Below, piece by piece: positions 26,429 to 35,384 of a stretch of 64,000 nt of DNA. The notes below the pieces were generated by a model. That model was not told where the DNA came from. It did no database searches and saw only the letters and a program-made list of their open reading frames with translations. The stretch covers positions 1 through 64,000 of the forward strand of contig CAIXFN010000002.1 in NCBI GenBank assembly GCA_903918755.1. The letters run 5' to 3'. The number at the start of each line of letters is the position of its first letter. The first letter of the stretch is position 1. Made by a program: the position numbers and the translations under genes. The stretch is from an uncultured Pedosphaera sp. (GTDB taxonomy: Bacteria > Verrucomicrobiota > Verrucomicrobiia > Limisphaerales > Pedosphaeraceae).

Positions 26429-29400
26429 CTATTCCAAATAAATGAATTCGTTTAAACCGAACAGCACCTGGCAAAAATCGGCCAGCGCCAGGGTGAGGGG
26501 GCTGGCCGCGGGCGGCGGATCGGTTTCATAAGTCCGGCGCTGCCGTTCGATAAAGGCGGTGGCGTCCTTTACTTCCACCGTGGAGGGACGGCGTCCCACG
26601 GTGAGGCGATAGCCCTGGGTGATCGCCTCCGCCAGGGACTTATCGGCGTTCGTTTGCAATCGGTGCGCCAGGGCGAGGGCATAGGCGCGCACGTTCGGAT
26701 TGTTCATGAACAACAGCGCCTGCGGGGCAATCGTGGTGGCCACGCGGCTCCCGGTGCTGACAGAGGGATCCGGGGCGTCAAAGAGTTGCAGGATGGGAAT
26801 GAACTGACTGCGCTTGAGGAAGAAATAAATGCTCCGCCGGTGCATGGTTTCATCCAAAGTTCCGGGGCCGTAAAGGCGATCTTCCAATTGCCCACTCACC
26901 TGCAGCAGGGAATCGCGGATGGCTTCAGCCTCCAGCCGCTGATGGTCGCGATGCCAGAGCCATTGATTGTCGGGGTCGATTTTATTCCGTGCTTCATCCC
27001 GCGCGCCGCTTTGCAGGTAAACCGCGCTGGTCATGATCAGCCGGTGGAGGTGTTGGAGATCCCAGCCGTGCTGTTGAAAGTCCGCCGCCAGCCAATCGAG
27101 CAATTCGGGGTGGGTGGGACGCGCGCCCTGGGTGCCGAAGTCGTTGGGCGTGGCGACCAGGCCGCGGCCGAAATGGTGCTGCCAGACCCGGTTGACCGCC
27201 ACTCGCGCGAGCAAGTCACCGGCGCCATACTGCGCGTCGGTCATCCACGTGGCCAAGGCGCGGCGACGCCCCGAGGTGCGACTGCCGTCCGGCACTTTGG
27301 TTTGCCAGTGCTGGTCGCCGTCCGGCGCGTGATTCAGAATCTGGAGGAAGCCGGGAGTGGCTTCCTCCCCCTTTTGGTGGGTATCCCCGCGCTTCAGGAA
27401 AAATGTCTGCGCGTAAAAGTGCGGGAAGCCGCGATCATCCGCGTGATGGGGAATGGGTTTGTATCCCTCGCTGGTGACCATGACTTTCTTTACTTCCGGT
27501 TTGGGAGCCGCACGGAGATGCTCCTGGACGGCGGCGTCCAGCTTTTGCCAGCCGGGGTCGCGAGGGGCGTAGTAATTCCGCACCGTCTGCCGTTCGGTCT
27601 CGGTCAATCCGGTAGTGCCATCCGCCGGGTTTAACCGGGCGAACAATTCGGTGAGCGACTGGGGCGCGGATTCACCCGCCAAGGGGAGGGTCGTGGAGCC
27701 CGTGGCTACCGACACCCGTGGCCGACCGATGGTGTGCTGAGTATTGCCGTTAAAAGCGAGCGTGATTTTGAGCTGGGCGCCTCCGGGGAACTGCACCGGG
27801 TTTTGAAACTGGAAGACCGCAGCGTGATTGGTGCCGAATTTTGGATCCACGGCCCAACCAGAATGGGGATCGCCGTCCACCACCGTGGCCACGGCCAGCG
27901 AGGCATTCTGTTCAAAGGTGGCCCGCGGATTAACAAGCTTTACTTCGACGGGTGGCCCTCCGCCGGAGCTGGGCATGGCGGTGACGTGCAAATCGGTGAA
28001 TTGGAAATTGCCATTGCCGGCCCGGCCCGGCCCGCCCTTGACCAGAGAGGGATCGGCGAGAGCTTCGACGCGAAGGCCGGTGAGATTGGTGCTCTCCACG
28101 CGGGCGGTGAAAGTGTAGGTGTCGTGGTCCGGATTCTTGCCGGTCACCAGCACCGAGCCGTCCGCCAGCTTGTTCAGAGTTGCCCCGGCTTGCGAGGTGA
28201 GTCCGTCCAAATCGAGGATGAGCCAGTCGGGATGAGCCAGCCCGGTGAGGGGGGCCGCCTTGAGCCAGGCCTCGCAGCGGGCCGGTAATTCATCGCGCTC
28301 ATACGCTGTCCGTGCGGCGACGAGAGCTGATTGCGCTGCATCAAATCGGGCTTTTTCCGCGCGGTACTTTTCCGGGGCGAAATCCAGTTCGATATCACTC
28401 CGGATGGTTTTGGCAAAGGTGGCGATGAACCGGTAATAGTCCCGGCTGGGGATGGGATCGAACTTATGGTCGTGGCAGCGGGCGCAACCGATGGTCAGGC
28501 CGAGCATCGCGGTGCCCGTGGTGGCGGCCATGTTATCCAATTCATCGTAGCGCGCGGGTTCGAACTCGGCTTCGGTCAATTGCGTGGGGAATACTCCTGC
28601 GCCGAGGAACCCCGTGGCCGCCATGGCCCAGGGATTATCCGGCGCGAATTCGTCCCCGGCCAGTTGCCAGCGGATGAACTGGTCAAAGGGCAGGTTTTCA
28701 TTCAATGCCTTGATCACGAAGTCGCGATACCAATAGGCATAGGGCCGGTCGTAATCCTGTTCAAAACCATGGCTCTCGCCGAAACGCGCGGTGTCCAGCC
28801 AGTGACGCGCCCAGCGTTCGCCGTAATGCGGGGAGGCCAGGAGGTGATCGATCAATCTGGAATAGGCATCGGCCGCCGGATCCTTCACGAACGCGTCCAC
28901 CTCTTCCGGCGTGGGCGGCAACCCGGTCAGATCCAGATAGGCCCGCCGGATGAGCACGCCGCGCTCCGCCTCGGGGTTGGGATGCCGTTGGTTGGCCTCC
29001 AAACGGGCCAGGATGAAATTATCGACGGGGGTGCGTCCCCAGGCGGAATCCTGCACGGCGGGCGGCGCGGTCCGGGACAGCGGTTGGAAGGCCCAGTGCT
29101 TGGCCGGGTCGGTCACGACTAGGGCCGCCGGTTCCGGCCAGATCGCCCCCTGATCAATCCAATCCCGGATCAGGTCGATCTCCGCGGTGGGCAGGGCCTT
29201 TTCCTTGGACGGCATCCGCTCGTCCGGACTGGTTTCCCGCAGCCGTTCCACCAGCGGGCTTTCATCGCCATGACCGGCAATGATCACCGGACCATTCTCG
29301 CCCCCGGCCAGCGCGCTGGATTTTACGTCCAAGCGCAGGCTGGCCTTCATTTTGTCCGGACCGTGGCAATCGAAACAGGCGGCTTTGAAAATCGGAAGGA

Positions 29401-29518
29401 CTTCGTGGATAAAATCCACCGGTTTGGGATCTGCGGCCCGGGCTCCGACCAGTCCTGGTGCCAGGGTCAATCCGAAGGTGAGGAGAAAAAGGGACAATTT
29501 TACGGCGTTCGCTTTCAT
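26429..29518 (-). CDS. Secreted planctomycete-type cytochrome c protein (PSCyt1-DUF1549-DUF1553)
   Basis: The protein has 1029 residues. A signal peptide ([28 protein letters not shown]) precedes the PSCyt1 domain with the c-type heme motif CFDCH at residues 48-52. DUF1549 follows ([13 protein letters not shown] near 148, with [19 protein letters not shown] around 350). A middle region resembles a carbohydrate-binding or LamG-like module (about 420-560), and DUF1553 closes the protein ([36 protein letters not shown] to the end). Such proteins are exported and their substrate is unknown. It is the first gene of an operon with DUF1501, 8 bp apart. Confidence 0.92.
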   Translation of the reverse strand: MKANAVKLSLFLLTFGLTLAPGLVGARAADPKPVDFIHEVLPIFKAACFDCHGPDKMKASLRLDVKSSALAGGENGPVIIAGHGDESPLVERLRETSPDERMPSKEKALPTAEIDLIRDWIDQGAIWPEPAALVVTDPAKHWAFQPLSRTAPPAVQDSAWGRTPVDNFILARLEANQRHPNPEAERGVLIRRAYLDLTGLPPTPEEVDAFVKDPAADAYSRLIDHLLASPHYGERWARHWLDTARFGESHGFEQDYDRPYAYWYRDFVIKALNENLPFDQFIRWQLAGDEFAPDNPWAMAATGFLGAGVFPTQLTEAEFEPARYDELDNMAATTGTAMLGLTIGCARCHDHKFDPIPSRDYYRFIATFAKTIRSDIELDFAPEKYRAEKARFDAAQSALVAARTAYERDELPARCEAWLKAAPLTGLAHPDWLILDLDGLTSQAGATLNKLADGSVLVTGKNPDHDTYTFTARVESTNLTGLRVEALADPSLVKGGPGRAGNGNFQFTDLHVTAMPSSGGGPPVEVKLVNPRATFEQNASLAVATVVDGDPHSGWAVDPKFGTNHAAVFQFQNPVQFPGGAQLKITLAFNGNTQHTIGRPRVSVATGSTTLPLAGESAPQSLTELFARLNPADGTTGLTETERQTVRNYYAPRDPGWQKLDAAVQEHLRAAPKPEVKKVMVTSEGYKPIPHHADDRGFPHFYAQTFFLKRGDTHQKGEEATPGFLQILNHAPDGDQHWQTKVPDGSRTSGRRRALATWMTDAQYGAGDLLARVAVNRVWQHHFGRGLVATPNDFGTQGARPTHPELLDWLAADFQQHGWDLQHLHRLIMTSAVYLQSGARDEARNKIDPDNQWLWHRDHQRLEAEAIRDSLLQVSGQLEDRLYGPGTLDETMHRRSIYFFLKRSQFIPILQLFDAPDPSVSTGSRVATTIAPQALLFMNNPNVRAYALALAHRLQTNADKSLAEAITQGYRLTVGRRPSTVEVKDATAFIERQRRTYETDPPPAASPLTLALADFCQVLFGLNEFIYLE

Positions 29519-29564
29519 CGGTGCCTTACGCCCTCAGCATGGCCGAATCCCCTGCGAAAGCAAG

Positions 29565-30218
29565 CTAACCCTGAATGAAATAACTGAGATTTTCCAACTC
29601 CATGGCGAGGTTCACGTTATTGACCATGACGTCCTCCGGCACGTGCAGGACGAGGGGCGCAAAATTGAGGATGCCGGTGATTCCGTAGGCGATCAGCGTG
29701 TTGGTGACCTCCTGGGCGGAAGGAGCGTCCACGGTAAGAATGGCCATGCGCACCCCGCGCTCCTTGATCACCTCTTCCAGTTGATCCATGCCGAGGAGGG
29801 GTTGGGTGACCTTTTTATCGCGCCGCCGCAGGGGATCGATATCGAAGGCGGCGATGATTTCAAAGCCTTCCTTTTCAAAACCGCGATAGGAAAGCAGGGC
29901 CAAGCCCAGGTTGCCCACCCCCACCAAAATGACCGGCTGCAAGCTCTTGGTCCCCAACTGATCGGAGATCATTTGGAAGAGCTCCTCCACCTCGTAACCC
30001 AGGCCGCGGGTGCCAAACTGGCCAAAATAGGTCAAATCCTTGCGCAACTGGGTGGATTTGACCCCGGCCACCTTGGCCAGGGCCTCGCTGGAAACGGTGC
30101 GGATGGCGTTGTCCTTCAACCGGGCCAGGCAGCGCAAATAAATGGAGAGACGATAAATCGTCTTGCGCGGGATTTCGGGGCGGTCCGGTTTCTTCAAGCA
30201 GGGCAAGAGATAGTTCAA
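29565..30218 (-). CDS. rex: Redox-sensing transcriptional repressor Rex
   Basis: The protein has 217 residues. A winged-helix DNA-binding domain comes first (KTIYRLSIYLRCLARL...VSSEALAKVAGVKSTQLRKDLTYFGQFGTRGLGYEVEEL). A Rossmann NAD(H)-binding domain follows (VILVGVGNLGLALLSYRGF) and the dimerising C-terminal part NNVNLAMELENLSYFI. Rex represses respiratory and fermentation genes when NADH/NAD is low and lets go when NADH rises. The only start in range is TTG (30218 or shortly after), which makes the exact start uncertain. It precedes the DUF1549/DUF1501 operon by 46 bp on the same strand, possibly as its first gene. Confidence 0.93.
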   Translation of the reverse strand: MNYLLPCLKKPDRPEIPRKTIYRLSIYLRCLARLKDNAIRTVSSEALAKVAGVKSTQLRKDLTYFGQFGTRGLGYEVEELFQMISDQLGTKSLQPVILVGVGNLGLALLSYRGFEKEGFEIIAAFDIDPLRRRDKKVTQPLLGMDQLEEVIKERGVRMAILTVDAPSAQEVTNTLIAYGITGILNFAPLVLHVPEDVMVNNVNLAMELENLSYFIQG

Positions 30219-30337
30219 AGCGGGTGGGGATGCAAGTCCGGGGGCGAAATGACGTTCGAATCGCCGGCCAAACGGCCAGTTGACGAGGTGGCCCGGCTCG
30301 CTGCAACTGGCCGGATTGTTGCCTGGGTGCGCAGGAT

Positions 30338-30365
30338 TTGACTAAAGGGTGATTCCGCTTACATT
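30338..30365 (+). promoter_or_regulatory. Possible sigma70-type promoter of the BON-domain gene
   Basis: TTGACT at 30338-30343 is followed after 16 bp by TACATT at 30360-30365. This would place transcription start about 12 nt before the BON-gene ATG. Prediction by eye only. Confidence 0.3.
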
Positions 30366-30383
30366 TTGGGTCGTCAAAAAACT

Positions 30384-30854
30384 ATGAAATTCATTGTTGG
30401 ACTGTTGTTCGGAATTCTGATCGCTGGGGGCATTGTTTGGTACTTGGCCGATCAGCGCGGGGATCCCGCCGCCCGGGATGCCAAAAGCAAGGTGGAAGCG
30501 CTCGGTCGGGAGGCGAAACAGAAAACGGAAAAGGCCATCGACAGCATTGATTGGAACACCGACACCATCAGCAAAGAGCTCGCCGATACTGGCAAAGTGA
30601 TCCGGCGCAAGGCCAAGGAAGCCGGGAACGCGATCGCCGACGCCACAGCCGATATGCGGACCACCGCGGTGATCAAGGCCAAACTCGTGGCGGATACGGA
30701 CCTTTCGTCATTGGGCATTTCGGTGAACACGACCGAGGGCCGGGTGACGTTGTCGGGCAAAGCGTCCTCCCCGGAACAGGTTCGCAAGGCGATGCAATTG
30801 GCGCTGGATCAACCCGGGGTGAACGAGGTGATTTCAACCCTGGTGGTGAAGTAG
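30384..30854 (+). CDS. BON-domain protein with N-terminal membrane anchor
   Basis: The protein has 156 residues from the ATG at 30384. One hydrophobic segment (MKFIVGLLFGILIAGGIVWYLA) serves as signal anchor. A charged helical, possibly coiled-coil stretch follows (KSKVEALGREAKQKTEKAIDSI...KEAGNAIADATADM). The C-terminal half is a BON domain (TTAVIKAKLVADTDLSSLGISVNTTEGRVTLSGKASSPEQVRKAMQLALDQPGVNEV). BON domains bind phospholipid and occur in periplasmic, osmotically induced proteins such as OsmY. It is a single gene between rex (divergent) and a repeat-rich gap. It should act at the periplasmic face of the membrane. Confidence 0.88.
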   Translation: MKFIVGLLFGILIAGGIVWYLADQRGDPAARDAKSKVEALGREAKQKTEKAIDSIDWNTDTISKELADTGKVIRRKAKEAGNAIADATADMRTTAVIKAKLVADTDLSSLGISVNTTEGRVTLSGKASSPEQVRKAMQLALDQPGVNEVISTLVVK

Positions 30855-30867
30855 GCCACTCCTCCCC

Positions 30868-30950
30868 AAACCCGGCCTGCCCTGCATAGCTGCCCAGCGA
30901 AGAAGGGAGGGTTGCCGGAGTGCAGCCGGTGGTGAAACCCCCGGTCCCGT
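30868..30950. repeat. REP-like repeat, left copy (83 bp, inverted relative to 39062-39144)
   Basis: Its complement matches 39062-39144. Over the 47-bp core there is one difference, and the ends are about 70% alike. Both copies carry a CCGGTGGT...ACC-type hairpin arm and a CCCAGCGAAGAAGGGAGG core. This copy lies 13 bp after the BON-gene stop. The other lies 54 bp after the lnt stop, in the same orientation relative to the upstream gene. Confidence 0.8.
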
Positions 30951-31847
30951 TTGCCCTCTTCCCCACCGCCCCGACACTTGGCGGCGCAATCCCGTCACGT
31001 TTCGTGATCTCGGGTCAGCCACAAAGGGGCGAAATATTACAGGTCCCTTCCTTTCCAGCTCAAGAGCAACCACCAAAGGACCCGGAAACTTTAGCCGCAA
31101 AAATTGCAAAATCCGCAAAAGGCAACCTGAAACAACTCAGACAGGATTGACAGGATTTTGCATGATGATGAACCTGAACACTGGCTCGGCCGCGCAGCCG
31201 ACCTCTGCCTTCCATAATGCCTGCAGTGGATGGCCGCCAGCGTCGCATCTGTCCAAACAACCGATATTGCGTTTTGAGCAAATTCCCGGCCACCGACGAA
31301 ACCCACGGCCGCAGGGTAAACCCGGGAAACTGGATTAACTGTCCGAAACTGGATTAACTGTCCGGAACCTGGACTCCGCAGGGGAATTGGACTGATCGGA
31401 CGTAGCTTTGGGGAATTTGGGATGAGGTTCTCCTGCGGTGGTGAAACCTGACTGGTTTAGTCGGGATTATGGGTCTATCGGGAGACCAGAATTGGTTGTT
31501 TTTGGATGAACAGCGTGGCGGATGGCGGGGTGCGGCGTATGCTGCGGATTGGGTGAAGGGCAGGGGGTACGCGGCAGTGGTCGCCATCCGCTTTCGATGC
31601 GCCGGGCGGTTGCCGGGTGATCGGCAAACTCAGAATAAGTATGTCAAAGAGCGGTGCTGCCCGTCGCCCAGAAAAGGTTGTCGGGCAGGCGAAAGCCGCG
31701 GGTGGCCAGAGCGGTGCGCCGATTTCAAGAGACGGGCGGATCGGCCCCCGGGTTTGGTTTTAGCATGGGTTCCGGGATTTCGTATTCCTCTGGTAGGAAT
31801 TTAGCAGGGTATTTTTGAAGGAATTGGCAAGGGATTGCGTAGGGGAT
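30951..31847. other. Repeat-rich gap without genes
   Basis: No credible gene is present. The stretch holds an ACAGGATT-type direct run at 31140-31159 (GACAGGATTGACAGGATTTT) and a 19-bp unit occurring twice in tandem near 31329-31366 (GAAACTGGATTAACTGTCC). It also has G-rich segments in its right third. Short open frames, such as the one at 31469-31804, have no resemblance to known proteins. Confidence 0.6.
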
Positions 31848-31907
31848 GCTTAAGCAAAGCAGGCTGATCGCTCAATCACAGTCCCAGTTGGCCGGCATCA
31901 GTTGGGT
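31848..31907 (-). other. attC-like site (downstream of the Imm26 gene)
   Basis: On the minus strand an R''-type box ACCCAAC (31901-31907, RYYYAAC) begins right before the TGA of the Imm26 gene. The pairing R' box is CTTAAGC (31848-31854), one base off GTTRRRY. The site is 60 bp long. It is the last site of the array, with no cassette gene beyond it. Confidence 0.55.
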
Positions 31908-32368
31908 TCAGCGGTCAACGCTTTGGTCAGGTGGAACTCCGCTGCGCCAAAACCATAGATGGAGTCGATTCTCAGATGAGCCTCGAAATTGGGTGGGGCC
32001 GGCTCCTCGGCCTCGACACGGTTGGGGTCGTCATCCGCGTAATGGACCAGCCACGCGTACCTCCCTTCACGTCGAACAAAAACCGGCATTGGCCAATCGG
32101 AGCGCTGCCAGACCTCGGCGTTTCCAATGATGGGCCACATTCCCTTGAAAAGGCCCAAGTCGCTAATCTTGATGGCCAAAACCGCGTCCTGCGCCTTCAA
32201 ACTCTCCACCTCCGCCAGTGCTGGAACGGAGCTCCGCTTTGGCCCGAAAAAGTAGGCAAGCAGGATTCGCCCTCTCGGCCCGGATCTTGCAACAATACCC
32301 GTTCCGAATCCGCCCCCTTCAAGCGGCACCGCAAACCAGGTTCCTTCGCGATAAGGCAGTTTTTTCAT
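31898..32368 (-). CDS. Imm26-like immunity protein
   Basis: The protein has 156 residues. Its start, KLPYREGTWFAVPLEGGGFGTGIVARSGPRGRILLAYFFGPKR, is the Imm26 pattern: an aromatic-rich beta-barrel start, then G-x-G-x-V-x-R and YFFGP-K. Later come LGLFKGMWPIIGNAEVWQRSDWPMPVFVRRE. Imm26 proteins neutralise polymorphic toxins in the cytoplasm. No toxin gene is nearby, which is typical of orphan immunity cargo in gene cassettes. The stop codon overlaps an attC-type box. The gene is 17 bp after the unknown gene at 32386-33057, so both may be one two-gene cassette. Confidence 0.75.
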   Translation of the reverse strand: MKKLPYREGTWFAVPLEGGGFGTGIVARSGPRGRILLAYFFGPKRSSVPALAEVESLKAQDAVLAIKISDLGLFKGMWPIIGNAEVWQRSDWPMPVFVRREGRYAWLVHYADDDPNRVEAEEPAPPNFEAHLRIDSIYGFGAAEFHLTKALTAEPN

Positions 32369-32385
32369 TGATGGAGGTGGTTAAA

Positions 32386-33057
32386 TTAGGTTGCTTGGGT
32401 GATGACGCGGATGGTTTTCCAATCGCGGGAGATGAAGAAATATTGCGCCACCTCCCCCGGAATAAAGGCTTCGCTCCCCAACAATCCATCCGTCTGGCTG
32501 GGAGACTCATAACCGATGCCGGCGAAATACCGATACCCATCCTTGGCTGGAGCCACGTAATCGATATACGGAGGAGGTCCGAACAGGCGGATGACACCCT
32601 GGCCTCCCAGAAAAGAATCCAGGGCAACCCAATAGGATGCTTCGTCCGTCCAGAGCTCGTCCGCACGCATTTCCCTAAGCCGCAGGGGCGATTCGGGCAA
32701 GGGAATCGGCAGCCGGTCCCGCATCGGGAGCAAGGCCACTTTGGCGTCGAAGGGTTTAAACGTAGCATGCTGCGCGGCGTGATCCAATTCATACTCTTGC
32801 TGTGGAATAATGCCAGCGAGATTCAAGTGGCTGAACAGAGGGATCTCGACGCTGCATTCACCATTGATCGCCTGGTGCAAGACGGGGGTGCGACAATCGA
32901 CCGTCACCAGGAGAGCGGGATTGCCCAGGTCGGGGCGTGGGCCAGTCGCTGTCCAGGCTTCTCCGCCGAGGCGGCAGGTGGATGGATCGCCCTCTTTCCG
33001 GTTGGCAATAAAGCCGGGCCGAAATGTCGCCTCGGGATTGTAATTCGTATGATTCAT
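32386..33057 (-). CDS. Cassette protein of unknown function
   Basis: The protein has 223 residues, is soluble and is not assigned to a family. A C-terminal segment FLGGQGVIRLFGPPPYIDYVAPAKDGYRYFAGIGYE and the end EAFIPGEVAQYFFISRDWKTIRVITQA have an aromatic, beta-rich, immunity-protein-like character. The gene starts 59 nt after a possible R' box and ends 17 bp before the Imm26 gene. It may be a partner of that gene. The ATG at 33057 has no clear Shine-Dalgarno sequence. Confidence 0.6.
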   Translation of the reverse strand: MNHTNYNPEATFRPGFIANRKEGDPSTCRLGGEAWTATGPRPDLGNPALLVTVDCRTPVLHQAINGECSVEIPLFSHLNLAGIIPQQEYELDHAAQHATFKPFDAKVALLPMRDRLPIPLPESPLRLREMRADELWTDEASYWVALDSFLGGQGVIRLFGPPPYIDYVAPAKDGYRYFAGIGYESPSQTDGLLGSEAFIPGEVAQYFFISRDWKTIRVITQAT

Positions 33058-33116
33058 GGCGGTTAATTGGCGTTAGCGGGCGGGCGATATTGTGGATCCG
33101 CGCCGGGGATCAAGCA

Positions 33117-33230
33117 AGGTAACCCAGGTGCCCTCAGTGAGCCGATTGAATTGGCAATTGTCGCCACCAATGGGGAACTCGCGGCAGGGCTTGGCGCTCT
33201 GGCCGGGTTGGCTACCGCGTATGGTTAGGC
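33117..33230 (-). other. attC-like site
   Basis: On the minus strand the R'' box GCCTAAC is at 33224-33230 and contains the TAA stop of the gene at 33225-33701. The R' box is less certain; GTTACCT at 33117-33123 is the best candidate. Length would be 114 bp. Confidence 0.5.
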
Positions 33231-33701
33231 GACCGTTTCATGGGTCTTCTGTATCCACTTCCTCGCTGGCGTGGCAAGCAGCGCGCGCATGTAGGCCAAC
33301 GATCTCATCTCAGGACACTCGCAAACGGCTCTCTGAAAGTCCGCAGGTGGACAGTAGCCATGCGCGTCAATGTAATGCGCGATGTTCGTCGGGGAAACGT
33401 AAATAGTCGATTCTCTCGGAACAAACAACATCCCGCTCCCGCCACTACTAGCGATCTGATGACTCTTGTACGTGGCGCTACCACCCCCGCTGAAACGACA
33501 GAACCCACAGCGATGCACGCCCCCAGATGCGACAAAACTCCACGGCTCGACCAGCAACTGGCAAAGGCGCTCGAAAAACTCCGGCGAAACATCGCCGCGC
33601 GCATACTCATGTGCAGGGTCGAGCCAGCCAACCGCAAGACAGCGCGAACCGGGCTCTGCGCCCACATACTCACAGCCGGACAGATCGGGGTAATTTGCCA
33701 T
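33225..33701 (-). CDS. Cassette protein, possibly DUF7919-like
   Basis: The protein has 158 residues from the ATG at 33701. This ATG is chosen because an attC-type GTTAGGC box (33714-33720) stands 12 nt upstream; the open frame extends through the box itself from a TTG. The order MANYPDLSGCEYVG, AVGWLD, a long middle with VHRCGFCR (possible metal or disulfide pair), then STIYVSPTNIAHYIDAHGYCPPADFQRAV recalls DUF7919-like proteins common in cassette arrays. Function unknown. The stop codon TAA lies inside the R'' box of the next site. Confidence 0.65.
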   Translation of the reverse strand: MANYPDLSGCEYVGAEPGSRCLAVGWLDPAHEYARGDVSPEFFERLCQLLVEPWSFVASGGVHRCGFCRFSGGGSATYKSHQIASSGGSGMLFVPRESTIYVSPTNIAHYIDAHGYCPPADFQRAVCECPEMRSLAYMRALLATPARKWIQKTHETVA

Positions 33702-33713
33702 GTGCGTGAAGTC

Positions 33714-33806
33714 GCCTAACACCAAGACCTCAACAACCCGGTCCGCGATGGCTTTGGATTGCGTCCGCGAAGCGAAGGCCGGGGGCGCTGGAGCGCATAG
33801 TTGGGT
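33714..33806 (-). other. attC-like site
   Basis: Minus strand: R'' ACCCAAC (33800-33806) then TATGCGCTCCAGCG, and R' GTTAGGC (33714-33720); length 93 bp. Inner arms CCCGGTCC and GGCCGGGG can pair. A central TTGGATT (plus strand 33754-33760) is shared with the sites at 34926 and 36718. Confidence 0.75.
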
Positions 33807-33813
33807 TTCTCGT

Positions 33814-34266
33814 TCATGTCACAGTGACAAAAAGTGCCTGATGCTGCTCCAAGTAGGCTGCAAGGCACTGTTGCAGTGAAGGCGAACATTCGTGAAAACG
33901 CGAGTCGAAAGCGTTGAACTCGCCCGCGAGCGCCGTGTCGCAAAACTCCTGTGCTGTCCCGACAAGCGAACGGGAACGACTCAACCACATTGCGCCAGCC
34001 TCTCGAAGAACCTGCTGCTGGCAAGTGGCTCCAAGCAATCCCAACGCCGCAACGGTGGCGGCGAGATGCCTGGTGCCACGATTCTCGAAATACTGCAAAT
34101 GCCCTCCGTTTTGAACCTCGCTTTCATACCAAAAGACATGATGGGCCGGGCGCTGCTCAAGCGTGAGACTCGCAAGCTCCTCCATTGCCAACAAATCCAC
34201 GAAAGCGTTCCAGATTTCGGAGGGCGCTGCCTCAACTTGTTGCTGGGTGAGTGAGCGGAGAATCAT
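33814..34266 (-). CDS. DMP19/DUF4375-like protein
   Basis: The protein has 150 residues from the ATG at 34266, chosen because an R' box GTTAGGT (34284-34290) lies 17 nt upstream; a longer frame starts inside the attC-type site. The core matches the DMP19-type domain: ELASLTLEQRPAHHVFWYESEVQNGGHLQYFEN followed by HLAATVAALGLLGA. Proteins of this fold bind other proteins and occur as immunity-like cargo. It probably acts in the cytoplasm. It ends 8 bp before the R'' box of the site at 33714-33806, so the cassette is gene plus site with almost nothing else. Confidence 0.72.
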   Translation of the reverse strand: MILRSLTQQQVEAAPSEIWNAFVDLLAMEELASLTLEQRPAHHVFWYESEVQNGGHLQYFENRGTRHLAATVAALGLLGATCQQQVLREAGAMWLSRSRSLVGTAQEFCDTALAGEFNAFDSRFHECSPSLQQCLAAYLEQHQALFVTVT

Positions 34267-34283
34267 GGCGTGCGCGTCGAGAT

Positions 34284-34383
34284 ACCTAACGACCCAAGCT
34301 CCGCTGGTCGGCCCGTGGGACGCAACGACTGCCCCAGCGAGGCGTTGACCAGATTCGCTCGATTGCATGGCGGCATGTCAATC
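34284..34383 (-). other. attC-like site
   Basis: Minus strand: R'' GATTGAC (34377-34383, with the TGA stop of the upstream gene inside) and R' GTTAGGT (34284-34290), 100 bp apart. On the plus strand the left end reads ACCTAACGACCCAAGC, close to GCCTAACGATACAAGC at 36718. Confidence 0.65.
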
Positions 34384-34902
34384 AAGGCCAATGTCGTGAA
34401 CATAATCATGGTCATCCGCAAAATCCGCGACGCCGGTAATGTCTGTGACTACCGCCCGCACAACGCTGCGAATCTCCGAGCGCGTCCAAGGCTCGCCGGG
34501 CCGCTTCAGGTCTTTGGCAGCGTGAATGACCGCCCAGCGCGTGAGGTCGCCGACGGTGCGTGGCGAGCCCCAGCCCAAATCGGGCAAGGATGAAATTCCG
34601 CAGGTGGAACGAATGGCTTCCCAAGTGCGACGACGCCCCGTGCTCACCAGGTCTCGAAGACGTGCAGCAGGGCGAACGCTGTCGCGGCTGACGCCGGCGA
34701 TAGTGATGAGGGAGTGTCGCAAGCGGTGAAAGGCGCGAAGCGTCAGGCACGCCCGGCTCGGTCTGTCCTGCGCTGCAAGCTTGGTGGTGAGGAGGTCAAT
34801 GGTCTGGCGCGGCGTGCGTAACGTCATCGCCTCGGCATCGGCGATGGAGATGCCGAGCGACTCCTCCCAAGCCATCACAATCTGGACTGAATCAAGGCCC
34901 AT
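34378..34902 (-). CDS. Protein with N-terminal acyl-carrier-like (phosphopantetheine) segment
   Basis: The protein has 174 residues from the ATG at 34902. The upstream frame to 35007 runs through an attC-type site and is rejected. The start MGLDSVQIVMAWEESLGISI matches the core of acyl carrier proteins: DSV with the serine that would carry phosphopantetheine, then a helix. The usual first helix is missing, so it is a truncated or divergent carrier. A second region ends VADFADDHDYVHDIGLD, which looks like another ACP-like DxGLD motif at the extreme C-terminus. Whether it is phosphopantetheinylated is unknown. It ends inside an attC-type site. Confidence 0.55.
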   Translation of the reverse strand: MGLDSVQIVMAWEESLGISIADAEAMTLRTPRQTIDLLTTKLAAQDRPSRACLTLRAFHRLRHSLITIAGVSRDSVRPAARLRDLVSTGRRRTWEAIRSTCGISSLPDLGWGSPRTVGDLTRWAVIHAAKDLKRPGEPWTRSEIRSVVRAVVTDITGVADFADDHDYVHDIGLD

Positions 34903-34925
34903 AAATTTTGCGAAGTGCGAATGCC

Positions 34926-35018
34926 GCCGAACGGTAAAAACCGAACCACGCCGGGACGGTGGTGTCAACCGTGATTTGGATTTAATACCCCGCGCGTTGC
35001 AGTGCATGGTTGTCAGGT
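34926..35018 (-). other. attC-like site
   Basis: Minus strand: the box near 35012-35018 reads ACCTGAC and is followed by ACCATGCACTGCA; the R' box is GTTCGGC at 34926-34932. Length about 93 bp. A central TTGGATT (plus strand 34976-34982) is shared with two other sites. Confidence 0.55.
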
Positions 35019-35030
35019 GGCAACAGCCGG

Positions 35031-35216
35031 CTAAACTTCAACATTTTTGGCGAGCGTCTTAAAACGCTCCCCATTTTGCTGTTTAACCGTAATGGTGAGG
35101 TGACCCGTCTTGCTGGTCTTAATGTCGTGAACGGTGCCCGATTTGCCGGCGTGCGTGCCGGCGACGACTTTGCATTGGTCACCGTCCTTTAGTTTTGTGG
35201 TTGTTTTTGTTTTCAT
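35031..35216 (-). CDS. Small KOW-domain protein
   Basis: The protein has 61 residues from the ATG at 35216; the open frame further upstream runs through an attC-type site. The sequence KLKDGDQCKVVAGTHAGKSGTVHDIKTSKTGHLTITVKQQNGERFKTLAKNVE is a single KOW motif with flanking strands, as in NusG or ribosomal proteins. It is probably an RNA- or protein-binding module in the cytoplasm. Too short for a firm family name. It is a cassette gene with a leader of about 36 nt after a weak R' box. Confidence 0.65.
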   Translation of the reverse strand: MKTKTTTKLKDGDQCKVVAGTHAGKSGTVHDIKTSKTGHLTITVKQQNGERFKTLAKNVEV

Positions 35217-35252
35217 ATTGGTGGTTCGGGGAGGTGAGCGTGACGCGCAGCT

Positions 35253-35380
35253 GGTCAACGACGTGAGCTCAGCGAATCGGTATCGCCATGCTTCGTAGCA
35301 GTGCTTTGCGGAGGGCGGGCGGGACACGACGGCGGCAACCCCAACGCGCTGTTCGGATTCGCGAGAGAGCATGGTTTGGC
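35253..35380 (-). other. attC-like site (long)
   Basis: Minus strand: R'' GCCAAAC (35374-35380) then CATGCTCTC, and R' GTTGACC (35253-35259). Both are one base off consensus. Length 128 bp, the longest of the series. Confidence 0.5.
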
Positions 35381-35384
35381 GTTA

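Noticed and set aside
31469-31804. 111-residue plus-strand open frame in the repeat-rich gap
   Set aside because: No domain, no signal, unusual composition and no fit with neighbours.
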